A DNA stretch of 64,000 bases, taken from Peromyscus leucopus (Eukaryota > Chordata > Mammalia > Rodentia > Cricetidae). Location of the stretch: assembly GCF_004664715.2 (NCBI RefSeq), contig NC_051063.1, forward strand, positions 70,356,518-70,420,517. The letters are read 5' to 3'. Position numbers and translations under genes: made by a program. The notes beneath the pieces were generated by a model. It worked only from the letters and a program-made list of their open reading frames with translations, had not been told where the DNA came from and ran no database searches. This document shows, piece after piece, positions 32,608 to 44,385 of the stretch (position 1 is its first letter; every line of letters begins with the position of its first letter).

Positions 32608-32834
32608 CAGTGGTTCTCAGCTTATGGGGGGTGATGACCCCTTTGATGGTCGAACTACCTTTTCACAGGGGTTACATCTCAGATATATTGCATATTAGAT
32701 ATTTACATTACAATTTATAACAATAGCAAAATTATAGTTATGAAGTAGCAACAAAATAATTTTATGATTGGGCTCACCACAGCATGAGGAACTATATTAA
32801 AAGGTCACAGCATTGGGAAGGTTGAGAACCACTA
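32608..32834 (-). mobile_element. URR1-type hAT DNA transposon, both termini kept
   Basis: Begins CAGTGGTTCTCAGCTTATGGG and ends GGGAAGGTTGAGAACCACT, a good terminal inverted repeat. Internal AATTTATAACAATAGCAAAATTATAG and TATTAAAAGGTCACAGCATTG confirm the family. Confidence 0.88.
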
Positions 32835-32922
32835 CAAGAGAAGGTAATGAGGGATCTTCAACCAAAGAACCAAACATTTATAACAGTATAGAAGACTACA
32901 TTTTTAAATGCCTTTGAAGGAT

Positions 32923-33083
32923 TTGTTTTGTTTTTGTTTTTCCAGACAGGGCTTCTCTGTGTTGTTTTGGTGCCTGTTCTGGATCTTGCTCTATAGACCA
33001 GGCTGGCCTCGAACTCACAGAGATCTGCCTGGGTCTGCCTTCTGAGTGCTGGGATTAAAGGCATTTGCTACTGTCACCTGGCT
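32923..33083 (-). mobile_element. B1 SINE with target-site duplication
   Basis: Antisense B1: T-rich tail, CCAGACAGGGCTTCTCTGTG, ATAGACCAGGCTGGCCTCG, ACTCACAGAGATCTGCC, GTGCTGGGATTAAAGGC. Flanks CCTTTGAAGGAT (32911-32922) and CCTTTGGAGGAT (33084-33095) match 11 of 12. Confidence 0.94.
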
Positions 33084-33095
33084 CCTTTGGAGGAT

Positions 33096-33907
33096 GTTAA
33101 TGAGAATATAAGTTTTAGAAGTTTGGAAGACACATTGAGACTATATGGAGTGCTGAAGTGTTGGCCAATGAGACCAGTGACTAAGACAGAGGTGCCTTGT
33201 CCCCATCTTTCTTGTCATGAGTTGTCACTGCCGATGATTTAAAAGAGTGGGGGAGGAGGAAAGGACATGGCCTCGCTAGAGTTAGGGACCATTAGCCTTC
33301 TGTTGGTGAGCTGGTTGGCATTGCCTATGCCATGGCATTGTCTCATCACTCTCCCTCCTCTTGGGGGCATTGGAAGAATGAGATAGAACAATGGCTTTCA
33401 AAGGACTCTGGGGCTGGGCCATTACTGTGCAAATGTAAAGTAATACTGGGAGTTTAAAGTGTCTTTGGGGACCCATCTCCAATTTCATGTCTTAGAAAAG
33501 TCAAGCTGAGAACCAGGGAAGACATGTCACATTGATTGAGCGTGAGATGGTCTCGGTGGAACTCAGCCTTTGAATGCTCCAGGAAATGTCCAATTTCCAG
33601 CTTTCTCACATCACAAGGAAATTATGGAAATTGTACGTGAAATGAAAAATAAGAGGCCAAAGGATTAGAAGGGGAGCCCAGAGCTTCCTTAGCAGATGGT
33701 AGGTCTCAAATATCAAGCTACGACTCATTACAATGGTGGAGGCAGATTCTGCTCTAACAGATGCACTTACTACTTTCCAAGCCCAGAAAACTTAGTCCAG
33801 CTCTTGTGTCAAGTGGCTGCTCACAACTGTCCCTTCATAACCATTTTCTGAGGGGAGTGGTTCATGTCCTCTGGCCCTCCCTCTCCTGTGCCCTCCTCCT
33901 CTTATGG
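33096..33907. other. Unique intron
   Basis: No repeat or gene recognised. Confidence 0.45.
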
Positions 33908-33916
33908 GTAGCAGTT

Positions 33917-34098
33917 TCTTTTTTCTTTTTCTTCTTCTTTTTTTTTTTTTTTCTGGTTTTTCGAGACAGGGTTTCTCTGTGTAGCTCTTGGAGCCTGTCC
34001 TGGAACTCTGTAACCCAGGCTGGCCTCGAACTCACAGAGATCCGCCTGCCTCTGCCTCCCCAATGCTGGGATTAAAGGCGTGTGCCACCACCACCCTA
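33917..34098 (-). mobile_element. B1 SINE, well preserved
   Basis: Long T/CTT tail, CGAGACAGGGTTTCTCTGTG, TGGAGCCTGTCCTGG, GGCTGGCCTCGAACTCACAG, AGATCCGCCTGCC, GGGATTAAAGGCGTGTGCC. Possible flanking repeat AGCAGTTTCT / AGCAGCTTTC. Confidence 0.95.
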
Positions 34099-34267
34099 CT
34101 TCATCAGAAGCAGCTTTCCAAGGTCTTATGTGGCCTTGACAGCCGGTGCATGCCTCCCTCCTCCCTGCTTGTCTCAACCCTGACTTACTCTCCTGTAAAA
34201 GCCTTCTTTTAGATCTCAAACGCCCATTCTTTCTTGGTTGTTCTCATGCTTAATATTTATTATTACT

Positions 34268-34370
34268 GTCATTGTTATTATTTCAGTGGGCGGGACATGA
34301 GTATGAAGGTCTGAGGACAACTTTGGAAAATTGGTTTTCTCCTTTCACCATGGGATTTGAGATACAAGGA
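34268..34370 (-). mobile_element. RSINE1-type SINE fragment
   Basis: TATGAAGGTCTGAGGACAACTTTGG, TTGGTTTTCTCCTTTCACCATGGG: antisense RSINE1 middle part; the head is degraded. Confidence 0.65.
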
Positions 34371-34689
34371 CAAGTGTGGCCTCTTCTGCTCTGTGGAAGC
34401 AGAACTTATCATGGACTGTGATGAGCTGGAATAAATACTCGATGGCGTGTGATTTTTCAAGGTTAATTTCTTTTAGAATGGACTGAGAATTACTGAGACG
34501 TTGCAGTGGTAGCACAAAGCATTCCTGTGAAGCCCGTGCTCAGTTTCCCCTGCCGTTCACATTTATGTTGATGTGATATGTTTGTAACAATCAATGAGAG
34601 TGTGTGTGCTTACATCCTTCCTCAGCCTGGAAGCTTTTGTTGGAAGAGAGATTGAGGTCACTTAAAAAGAACATGCAAATTCTAAAAAG

Positions 34690-34722
34690 GATCGGGGGCC
34701 CCCCCCGCCCCCCCCCCGCGCA
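34690..34722. repeat. C-rich run
   Basis: A GGGGG block followed by C8, G, C10, GCGC. The minus strand is strongly G-rich. Confidence 0.9.
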
Positions 34723-35174
34723 GGGGAGACTCTTAAATTCTACTTTCAGCTGAAGAGCTTATTTTCCCAAAAGTGATGTGAGGCACATCCATGTCACTCT
34801 AATTTCACATCACATGATGGAGGAGGGTCCATCACCTGTGTTCTCCAAAGTCACAACACACAACCAGTGAGGGTGACTGATTCTTCACACTTGCTTGGTC
34901 AACAGTTGTGCAGGCAACATTGGTGTTTGGGGGCAACCAAAATTTCAAGGTCACTTTCTGGTCTTCCTTCTACAAGTGAGACATGTTTTCAAATCTACCA
35001 CAAGAATGTCCGCAGGAAAGTCTGTCAAGTCGTGTTAAAAGTAATGGCTAGATTGGGACTAGAGCTGGCCTAAAATGTTGAGGCCCCGCAATTTGGTCTC
35101 CGGTACCAGGAAGAATAAAACCCAGCACATAGGACCACTGAATGACCGAAACTCGTGTCGGGGTAGAAGACTCA
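34723..35174. other. Unique intron
   Basis: No repeat or gene recognised. Confidence 0.45.
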
Positions 35175-35520
35175 TGTATTTGTTACTTTTTGTCACTCTG
35201 ATGAAACGCCATGACTGAAAGTGACTGATGGGAAGAGTTTATTTTGGCTTTGATTCCAGTGAGAGAATTCATTATAGTGGGGGAGGTGGAACAGTAGGAG
35301 CAGGACACTGAGAGATGACATCCTCAACCACACAGAGAAAACAGAGAGAACTGAAATTACAATGAGGTTATAAATCCTCAAAACACACCCCCAAGGATGT
35401 TCTGCTCCAGCAAGACTATACCTCCTAAAGTTTCCCTAACATCCTCAAATAGCGCCACCATCTGCAGACCAAGCGTTCAAACACTTGAGCTTGTGGGGGA
35501 CATTATTTGTCCAAACCACG
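35175..35520 (-). mobile_element. Rodent medium-reiteration repeat
   Basis: TGTTACTTTTTGTCACTCTGATGAAACGCCATGAC, GGGAAGAGTTTATTTTGGCTTTG, CACACCCCCAAGGATG, AATAGCGCCACC, CGTTCAAACACTTGAGCTTGTGGGGGACATT. Related to 42553-42948. Confidence 0.65.
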
Positions 35521-35999
35521 AGGCCCACATGCAAAGACTTTGTTTTACATTGATTTCATGTGCTGCTGATGCCCTGACTTTTTGATATGTCCCTATGAAC
35601 ATCTATCATGAGTTCTTGGTGGTATATCTCCATGCTTTCTACTGCATTTTCATGATCATCTGAATAAAGAGAAAAAAACTAAATTATTTAAAATTAAAAA
35701 TTTTCCCTCTAACAAGGGAAAATGACTACAAAGAAATTAGAATTTTCTGGGTTATATAGAGATTTTTAGGGCCACATGTATTGGAATATCTAAGAGTTTC
35801 CATCACTACCTGAAGTTTTGCCTTTTGGAGGCAGTCTTCAGGCCCATTGAGCATGCACCTTGGATTCCACATGTAAAAAGAAATGTATCTTTCCCAAGAT
35901 GACATGTATTTATAGAATCTGCTCATTAGAGATTTGGGGTAGTAAGAAGTTGATCATGGCACAGTGTACCCAATGATTCCTCTTGATAGATTTGTGAAT
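35521..35999. other. Unique intron
   Basis: No repeat or gene recognised. Confidence 0.45.
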
Positions 36000-36690
36000 G
36001 TTAAGTGTTTGTATCAGGACAGTTTTAGATTTACCAAAGATGCAGATAAATTACACAATGTCTGTATGTCTCGTGCCCAGTCCCCTATTGTTAACATCTG
36101 ACATTACTGCACTTAGAAGAGCTATTAGACCACATCAATAGACCCTTCTTGACTGACTCCAACCTTATTCAGTCTTCCTTAGTTCCCCCCCTGATATTAT
36201 TTCCTCCAAGGAGCCTATTCTGGATCCTTCCATTAGCCGAATTTCCCCAAGACTTCCCTTGTTGGTGGTCATTTCATGCCTTTGCTTGTTTGGGATGACC
36301 TTGACAGTCTCTAGGATGTCAGAGGATTTGTAATCTAGACTGCCTCAACTGGAATTGTCTGATGCTTTTCCCTGGGTGGGACAGGGCTTTGCAGAGAAGA
36401 ACATGGAGGGAAAGTCTCACTCTCCCTACATCATATCAGGGCCACACTTCAGAATGACACAGTGCTAGTGGTGTTGACCATTGTCTCTTTAGCCTTCCTC
36501 GCTATCAAGTCCTTTCTTTTCCCTGTTACCCAGTACTATTAAATCACTACACCTGCTTCTAAGGAGGGGGAGGGATGCTGCTGCCTTTCCTTGAGGGACA
36601 AGTAAGTACTTACATAGCCTTAATGTTTTATGCTTCTGAGATTTTTTGATTTTCCCTATTTTTCTCTGCATTTGACCATTTGTTTATGAC
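36000..36690. mobile_element. Old mammalian L1 (L1M) 3'-region
   Basis: ATTGTTAACATCTGACATTAC, GATGACCTTGACAGTCT, TTGTCTGATGCTTTTCCCTGGG, CATCATATCAGGGCCACACTTCAGAATGACACAGTGC and GTGTTGACCATTG follow the order of ancient L1 ends seen across mammals. Confidence 0.62.
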
Positions 36691-36826
36691 AATATGGATT
36701 TCATAGATATTTATCTTGTACTTCAAATTGTGATACAGTGCTCTGGCTTATCTTCTCATTCAAATTGATCCTGCTTTGACCATTGAAATTTCCTTTAATT
36801 GGTTCCTGTGTCCTAGTGACATATAG

Positions 36827-36828
<2 letters not shown>

Positions 36829-36864
<36 letters not shown>
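36829..36864. repeat. (GT)18 microsatellite
   Basis: Uninterrupted GT dinucleotides. Confidence 0.97.
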
Positions 36865-36866
<2 letters not shown>

Positions 36867-37436
36867 ATACATATATGTTCTTTGCAGATTTTAAAATAGC
36901 AAATCCCAAATGCTAGTTCATGGCTGAGGCATACCACTTGTAGAAATGGTGTGGGAGCGTCTGGTTTTGTTTTGCTGTACCTGTAGATGTCTGTTTTTAG
37001 CCATCAGTTCTTGAGACCCAAACACAACCATTAAGTTTTTCTCGTGAACAAGCTGTTTGTCAAAGTTAACTTCCGGTTCTCAGCATTTGACCTGGTTCTG
37101 GCACTTGGCATTCCTCTCACTGACCTGGGCCTCAGCACTGCCTTTCTGCTAATTACTTGAAATTAATTTGACCTTTTTCTAAAAGAGGCACGCAGGAAGA
37201 CTTTATTGAGCTGGCATAATCAATTTCTCATCATTTCCCCTCAGCAGAGCCTCTCAGGGTCTTCCTTTTGCTTGACCCACTAATTTCCCCAGCACATAAT
37301 TTAAAGGTTTGGTCATGAACTCAAAACAGAGCCAGTGAGAACCAGAGCTAAGGAGGCCAGGGTTGTGGGTCATGGCGGTGAGGATTACTTGTCTCCATGG
37401 GAACAATTCCTGGCTCAGTTCCTTGACCTTACCTAA
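36865..37436. other. Unique intron
   Basis: Contains an AT-rich, repeat-free stretch (37140-37330) with TAATTACTTGAAATTAATTTG, a homeodomain-like motif cluster; function unproved. Confidence 0.4.
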
Positions 37437-37590
37437 CAGGTTTTCTCCCTGGGAGAACTACTCAGCATCTACTCCCCACATATGGTCCCAATGACAAACC
37501 AAAATTCAAGTTTTCTCCCTGGAGAACTACTCAATATCTATCCTCGCCCCCTCAACCCCCACCAATAAAGTCCCAATGACAAACCAAGCC
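37437..37590 (+). repeat. Tandem duplication, ~70-80 bp unit
   Basis: GTTTTCTCCCTGGGAGAACTACTCAGCATCTA...CCCAATGACAAACCAA occurs at 37440-37505 and again, diverged and with extra sequence, at 37511-37588. Confidence 0.88.
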
Positions 37591-39279
37591 AATGATAAAC
37601 CATTTGATTCTTTAAATGCCTGTGTCTGTCATCAGACAAATGTGTTTGGAAGATGAGACCTATAAGAGTTTCTTTATATTTTCCACCCAATAACACCTCC
37701 TCAGGCACGTCCATAGACAACCATGCAAATTGAATGTCATACAATTCAGGGTATGGCAGAGGGTAGGAAGCATTTGAACTCCAGAGTCAAATGGTACAAA
37801 ACCAGCTCAGCTTCTGGGGGGGGGGGGTTGCCCCTGCCTAGCAACCAGGTTCCAGTCAGTGGAGTTCTGTTATAAAAACTTTTAGAGAGAAAACATGCCA
37901 ATTGAAGATGATCCAGTGTTTTTTTTCCAGAGTTCTTCCAGTATGTTCATTTAATTGGCATTTCAGAACTTCTGTGCTGCTTGCTCAGACAGGAACTCTG
38001 AGACTGACAGCCTCCTCCCACAGTGCAAAAAATATGAGCGAACTAAAGGCCATCCTGGGAAGATAATGCTGTCATAACTCCTTTCAAATCCAGCACCTTC
38101 CTTTGTAGTTCAAAACAAGACTGCTGGGGCCCATCATTTGGGGGCCTGCAGATTCAGCTGGTAGGATGCGTTTGCTTGCCAGGTCAATGGCTGGCTTTAG
38201 TGTTCTTTGACGCCTTGAAGACTGTAAGTAGACTGGGTGTGAATGCATCAGCTCTCTGGGAACTCCAGTCCACCAGGCCCCGCCTACCAATATGTATGTC
38301 TTCATGCACAGGGGCACCAATAGTGCCTGCCCATGCTGTCGGCTTCACAGCTTAGCTGCTTGATAAGTTAGGAACCTTGGTTCTCTAGACCCCTAGGCTT
38401 ACTCGTAATCTTAAAGGAGGAGAGAGGGGCAGTGTTTTGAGATCTGCCTTCCTAGAGGCTGTGTTTTTTAGCCCGCTGTTTCATTGGCAGGTGCTGAGCC
38501 TAGTCTGGTTCAGTCTGGAAGCTTCTAAGGGGAAACACTCGGATTGGGTACACACTCTGGACACCCTGGAGTTTCCAGGACCAAATGCATAGCATATTTT
38601 GCTTTTCATGGCACATCTGTCAGTTGCCCAGATGGGGTTAAGAGCAGCTGACTGTTGGGATGAACAGGAAGGAATCCCGCAGACACAGAGGAAATGTCAA
38701 ATGCTAGTGATAGACGGGAACCAGAGGCAAGCCTTTGGCCCTAGCAGGCATGATGAGGAAAGGGCTGGCAGACAAAGCTGGCAGGACAGGAAATGAGTTG
38801 GAGAAACTTTAAAGATGTCTTCCTATAAAATAAACGTCCAGAAGTGGTAAAAACGCATGCCTTTAGTTAAGTCCACATGCCTTAAGACAACACGTTATTA
38901 TTTTTTTCAGGGAAACCTTACCCATTACTAAGGCCCACATTTTCAAATTCCCCAAATGTCAGCTCACATAGAATTGGCCTATTATGCTCATTAACCTCAG
39001 AGGCAACTCCTTGCAAGAAATTCCTAGAGCTATGACAACAAATTAATTTGGCTGTTTTATTTGAAGCGGCTAAGACTGGAGCAGGGCCTCAGCACTTCCC
39101 TGCTCTGTTTCTGGTTCGAATGAGAAGGACATTCAATGACACGTCCCCACTTCCCTGCAGCCAGAGGCAGCCACAGAGGCCTGCTCTCCCCTCCTCAGCC
39201 AGTGAGGGTAATAGCAGTTTCCGTGAACTGTACTTGAATGACAAGCTGTAGCTCTCTGCTTGATCATTATTTTTATTTT
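37591..39279. other. Unique intron
   Basis: No repeat recognised except a G12 run near 37817-37828. No supported gene. Confidence 0.45.
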
Positions 39280-39334
39280 TGTGTTGTCTGTGTGTGTATG
39301 TCCATGTGTATATGTAAGTGTATACAGGTGAGTA

Positions 39335-39379
<45 letters not shown>
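39280..39379. repeat. Degenerate TGTATG and (GT)n
   Basis: Mixed TGTATGTCCATGTG units then GT at 39337-39379, at the tail end of the adjacent B4. Confidence 0.94.
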
Positions 39380-39380
<1 letters not shown>

Positions 39381-39706
39381 CGTTCATGTGGAGGCCAGAG
39401 AATAAGTTCAGGTGTCATTTCTCAGTCATGAGCAACATTTTTTGTTGTTACTGTGTTATTGTAGAGACAGGGTCTGTCTCTGGCTTGGAGCTTGCCAGCA
39501 GGGGTGGGGTGGCTGGCCAGTGAGCCGCAGGGATTGTGCTGTGTCTGTCTCTCCAGCACTATGACTGTAAATGTGTGCCACCATACTTGACTTTTTGTGT
39601 GTTTTTTTTTGTTTGTTTGTTTGTTTTTTGGCATGGGTTCTGGGGACCAAGCTCAGTTGCTAGTGCTTCCAAGGTAGCACTCTCCCACTGAGCTACCTCT
39701 CCAGCC
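39380..39706 (-). mobile_element. B4-family SINE
   Basis: TGTGGAGGCCAGAGAATAAG, AGAGACAGGGTCTGTCTCTGGC, GGCTGGCCAGTGAGCCGCAGGG, AGCACTATGACTGTAAATGTG, GGTTCTGGGGACCAAGCTCAG, CCACTGAGCTACCTCTCCAGCC. A (GTTT)n run (39610-39625) interrupts it. Confidence 0.87.
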
Positions 39707-40787
39707 CTCTGTTCATTTTTCTAAGTAATTGTCATTCCTACTTTAGATAAGACACTCTCAGCACTTGAGTTCCAAGTGAGTGAGGCATTTTCAAATGAAG
39801 CATGGTCTTCAGTACCATGCTGTGGAGTTGGAATTCCATACAGAAGGCAACTGAAGGCCACTGAAGGTTGAAGAGTAGGCACATGACATTTAGGAACTAT
39901 ATTTTTGAGGAGGTTTGACAAGAGCATCATTGGAAGTAGAATGGGTGCTTAGATAACTTTTTTTTCCCTTGAAAATGCCCATTATGTCTCTCCCAGTTGA
40001 CTGAGTCATATCTTATTTATGAATGGATCATGGTCCCCAAAATGTGTTCCCAGTGAGAAACAGTTCGGAAACCCAGAGCCTCATGAGGTGGTGGTTCACT
40101 CAGCAGCTGGGGGTATCCTGTACCCTAAGGCTTATCCTACTCTACTCCCTCTGCTTGGAGCCCCCTTTGGATCCACCTCAAACTCTGTCCTGCCCCACGA
40201 ACCCCAGTGACTGCTGCTTGTCCTCTCCTGGGCAACATGTCTCTTTTCCAGGAACTACACCAACTTCTCTCCCTACATTCTTTATATTCTGTTCCCTCAT
40301 TCTCACTGTATTCTCCCTCTGCCTTTCAACCACAATCCTAAGACGCTTCCACAAAGTTGGTGGTCTCCTCTCCTCTCCTCTTCTGATTCTCACCTCATAC
40401 TTTGCCTTTGGTCCAGAAGAGCCCTGGAGTCTGTCCCCTGAACGAATCAGTTTTTAACCTTTCCTATGAGCCTGTTTATCATCACCCCATTCATCACATG
40501 ATGGAAAAGACCCTTCACATCTTGGCCCAGACTCCTCCTTCCCTTCCCCACTGTCTCACTGAAGCAGATGGCTACTCAGTTCCCAGTCCATGGCTCTGAT
40601 TGCTCTTTCTTTGATCTCCCACACTCTGCCTTACCTTTCTTTAGCCTGTCTGTATCCTGGTTAAATGTCTGCTTTCTCAAAAGAACTTTCCATCCCAAGA
40701 GGAGGGAGACATGTGTTCTTCATTCCCCAGTCTTCCTCAGAGCCCACCCTATTAAAGCTGGTGTGATACAGGCTTCCTTCCTCCACA
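39707..40787. other. Unique intron
   Basis: CT-rich in the second half. A 144-codon plus frame (40023-40457) reflects this composition (Leu/Ser/Pro-rich) with no recognised domain. Confidence 0.45.
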
Positions 40788-40831
40788 TGTACACAAGCAT
40801 GTGCACCTGCATGCACACGCACGCGCGCGCG

Positions 40832-40864
<33 letters not shown>

Positions 40865-40905
40865 CTACACATGCACACATACAAGCATGCATGTATGTAC
40901 ACTTA
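40788..40905. repeat. Compound (CA)n with CG-rich core
   Basis: CACACGCACGCGCGCGCGAGCAC at 40814-40836 precedes (AC)n to 40862 and mixed ACATGCATGT units; alternating purine-pyrimidine throughout. Confidence 0.93.
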
Positions 40906-41801
40906 CTATTCTTAGAGTATGTATTTACAAGGAGCAATTATCTCTTCTCAAGTATGTTCTTTTTCCATCTCAGCCTCAGTTACACTTCTGAATGTATTTG
41001 GAAAATATGGATAGAACGTAAGTTTTCTTGGAAAATACAAGATGTCCAGAGAAATTTGACTTTCAGAGAAACAGTATTTTTAGTACAAATATGGTATGTG
41101 TGATGAGGGCTCAGGACCCTTTGAGAGAGTGTCCAAGGGGACTCAGTACTCAAAGATCACTAAGTACCAAGCTCAGACGAAGCGTCCTGGGGCTTCCTTT
41201 GACCACTAATGAAGACTATTATCCCTAAGCCCCCCCCCCCCCCCGTTTTCTCCTTTGCTGTGATCCATCGCATCACCTTACAAAGTTGATGCTCAGAAAC
41301 TCTCTATCATCGCCCTCAGGATGCACATTTTCATATCTTGTCCCAGTTACATCAAATGTGAGATGGTACTAATAGTTTTCCTAGTATATGCTACTCTGTA
41401 TTATAGATTTTCTCCTTTTATCTGTGAGGAAGACACTTCCCTCTTCCCACTGGCAAAGACGGTACCACCCTAAGTGGTGATTTTCAGTGAAAGACAGTAT
41501 AAGGGTGTCTTGGCATGGATGCTCTGTTGTGCTCTTTACTGTTGCTTCTGTACCTGTCTACTTCTCTCTCCCACACAAGCAGACACACATAACATAAGAT
41601 AAAGGAACAAACCTTTTAAAATAAAGGGGAAGAATAAAGATATTTAGTGATCAAATAAAGGAATTAAGTTTCCTCTCCAATAGATTCAACTATGAAAAGA
41701 ATGTTTCCAGGTTGAACAAAAGGGATTCCAGATGGATACACAGGACAACAGGAAGACCATGAGGAAGCCAGTATGCTGGCAAATGCAATTCTATTGATAC
41801 A
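40906..41801. other. Unique intron
   Basis: No repeat recognised apart from a C15 run near 41230-41244. Confidence 0.45.
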
Positions 41802-41872
41802 TTAAAACAACAATAACAAGATGCTTAGGGATTTGCTTTAAAACAACAATAACAAGATGCTTAGAGGTTTGC
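41802..41872 (+). repeat. 35-bp tandem duplication
   Basis: AAAACAACAATAACAAGATG followed by CTTAG...TTTGC occurs twice head to tail, with two differences. Confidence 0.95.
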
Positions 41873-42083
41873 AACATATGGAAATGAGATATATGAGCCC
41901 TGGGAAGGAAGGAAAAAGGCGGTTAAACTGTTGTAATTATGTTGCTTGTTGAAGGCAGTAAAGATGCTAGCATAAGATGCACTGTAATGTCTCCCATGCT
42001 TATTTTAATCTCTCATATAAGCACCAAGTGGATAATGTAACCATGTATTTGAAGCTATTACAAAAGTATGATGAATAATAGCT

Positions 42084-42111
42084 TTTTTTTTTAAAAAAAA
42101 AAAAAAAAAAA
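42084..42111. repeat. T10-A19 homopolymer pair
   Basis: TTTTTTTTTT followed by a long A run; probable junction of retroposon tails. Confidence 0.85.
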
Positions 42112-42230
42112 GGAAATGTCTTGGCTTTAATCCCAGCACTCAAGGAAGAAGCAGGCAGATCTCTTAGAGTTTTTGTCTAGCCTAGCTAGACAGTGAGATC
42201 CTGTCTTTAAAGAAAGAAAGAATAAAGTCC
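42112..42230 (+). mobile_element. B1 SINE fragment
   Basis: GGCTTTAATCCCAGCACTCAAGG, GAAGCAGGCAGATCTCTTAGAG, CTAGACAGTGAGATCCTGTC, AAAGAAAGAAAG tail: sense B1 lacking its first bases. Confidence 0.85.
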
Positions 42231-42552
42231 TAATAGACAAAAAAAAAATAAGCAAAATGTAGACTGAGTCCTAAATCTGCCAATCCCTTCAGTGAAATTT
42301 CATGAACTACTTTAAAGCAAAAAATTTGTGAATGAAATTAAGACAGTAAATTTCCTGTTTGTGATTTATACGACATGTACTTTATATATAAAAATATAGT
42401 TGAAATACATGTGAAATATGTCAGTAGCTAAAGAAATTTCTATAGAAAACAGTGAAAGGATGGATAGATATGCATATATACATACATATTTATGGGTGTG
42501 TATATATAGGTAGGTAGAAAGATAGATGCTAACTTTAAGATCACTTCTGTCT
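42231..42552. other. AT-rich intron
   Basis: No repeat recognised; a TATA/CATA-rich stretch lies near 42470-42520. Confidence 0.45.
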
Positions 42553-42948
42553 TAGTTATGGTTTCTATTGCTGTGAAGAGACATCATGACCATGACAACT
42601 GTTATAAATGAAAGCGTTTAATTGATGCTAGTTTACAGTTTCAGAGGTTTAGTCCATTATCTTCATTGTGGGGAGTATGGTAGCATGCAGGCAGACATGA
42701 TAGCTAAGAGTTCTACATCTGGATCCAAAGGCAGCAGCAGGAAGAGAGAGAGCGCGCCACTGGGCCTGACTTGAGCTTCTGAAACCTCAAAGCCCAACCC
42801 CAGTGACACACTTCCTCCAAGAAGGCCACGCCTACCCAAACAAAGCCACATCTCCTAATCCCTCTCAAATAGTGCCACTCTCTAATGACCAAGAATTCAA
42901 ATACATGAGCCTATGGGGGCCATTCCTATTCAAACCACCATGAGATGT
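42553..42948 (-). mobile_element. Rodent medium-reiteration repeat
   Basis: ATGGTTTCTATTGCTGTGAAGAGACATCATGACC, GTTTACAGTTTCAGAGGTTTAGTCC, GCAGGCAGACATG, GACACACTTCCTCCAAGAAGGCC, AATAGTGCCACTC, GAGCCTATGGGGGCCATTCCTATTCAAACCACC: very typical, little diverged. Confidence 0.75.
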
Positions 42949-43194
42949 CTAACATTATTAATTGTAACAGATTCAATATAACAACTTTGATTGGAAAAAA
43001 TTAAGGGTAATCCATAAAGAAAACAGGCCAGTTAACCTGGTCACAATTCTATTCACAATAATCTTCAATCTCAAGTGTTTTTTAAAAAACACTTTTTAAA
43101 AAAGTCTTTATAAAATTTGTGGAACTAAAAGGATGGACAAACAAACTAGACAGGCTCTTAGTGGAGATTTCTGTTAGGTAATAGCTTCACATGT

Positions 43195-43219
43195 GATGAT
43201 GATGATGATGATGATGATG
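43195..43219. repeat. (GAT)8 microsatellite
   Basis: Uninterrupted GAT trinucleotides. Confidence 0.96.
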
Positions 43220-44167
43220 CTTTAGATTTGGTGTACCATGTTAATGAGCGTAAGTAACTGTAGCTATCATTCTTCTATATTCCAAGTGGGAACATCACTT
43301 TGGGAAACAATTTGGAAATTTCTTAGAAAGCCCAACACATATTTGCTATGTGCAACTGAGTATTTTCCTAAGCAAAATAAACATGTCTAATGCATCATGA
43401 AAAATAGATGAATGATGTCATGGCAGCTTCATCATTGGAGGAAATATGGCTGAGGAAGGCTTCTGAACTTCCAAAATAGCCCTTTCACTTACAGATTACT
43501 GTCAATTCTAACCACTACAGTGGGAGAATTTTAGAGTACTTTCAGCCTGGAATCACTGCCTGTTCATACAATGGTCACTGTGATAGGTCACCATGACAGT
43601 GGTCTCACAGTGAGGAAATGCAAACTCTCTGTCACAGATCGAGAAATCAAGGCACCGTGGCTGTTCTTGGTCACTGGTTTGCAGTGACACCAACATTGAA
43701 CACATCTTTTTTTCCTTGTCCTCTGGCCTTGCAGAGCAAGGTTGTGCTCAAAGCACAATGCCTTCTAATGTAAGGCTTTTTTGATGGCCCAGAACAGCCT
43801 TCCTTGAGAAATGGCCCCTTGCACACTATTAGAGCTTTCTTCCCTGTCTTCTTTCTCATTGGATCTCAGCAACTATTTAGCTGTTCCTACTGATCACGCA
43901 GGATTAACTTCGCAGGAGGGAAATGGCCGCTAAGCCTGGAAGAGCTGCGCAGGTCTGTCTGTGCTTTGCCCCTGAGATGACAGCCGCAAGGACACAGCTG
44001 TTGTTACCTTAGTGACACACACACAGCTCAGCAGAAGCAAGTATAGCAAACACCCAAAGGATGGTGACCTCTAATGACAAATGGGGATGTCCCAACCTAC
44101 TTGTGTAAAGGAATTTCTGCTTACTGAAACAGACAGGGTCACACTGCATGCAGAAAACACTAGTTTC
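43220..44167. other. Unique intron
   Basis: No repeat or gene recognised. Confidence 0.45.
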
Positions 44168-44385
44168 AGGGGCAGGGCTCAGTTGGAAAGAATATTTATC
44201 TAACATCCTGAATCACTGGGTTCAATTCCTAGTACCCCATAAACCAGATATTGTGCTGTGTGCCTGTAATCCCAGCACTCAGAAAGTGGAGTCAGTAGGA
44301 CCAGAAGTTCAAGACCACCCTCAGCTGTGTGATAAGTTCAAGGCCAGCCTAGGCTACACAAGACTCTGTCTCAGAAACAGCAACA
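44168..44385 (+). mobile_element. B4-family SINE (ID-B1 dimer)
   Basis: GGGCAGGGCTCAGTTGGAAAG, CACTGGGTTCAATTCCTAGTACCCC, then B1-like TGCCTGTAATCCCAGCACTCAG, AAGTTCAAGGCCAGCCTAGGCTACAC, AGACTCTGTCTCAGAAAC. Confidence 0.87.

Noticed and set aside
40023..40457. 144-codon plus-strand frame
   Set aside because: CT-rich composition; no recognisable domain, no splice signals fitting Adam12 phase, and overlapping frames on the other strand.
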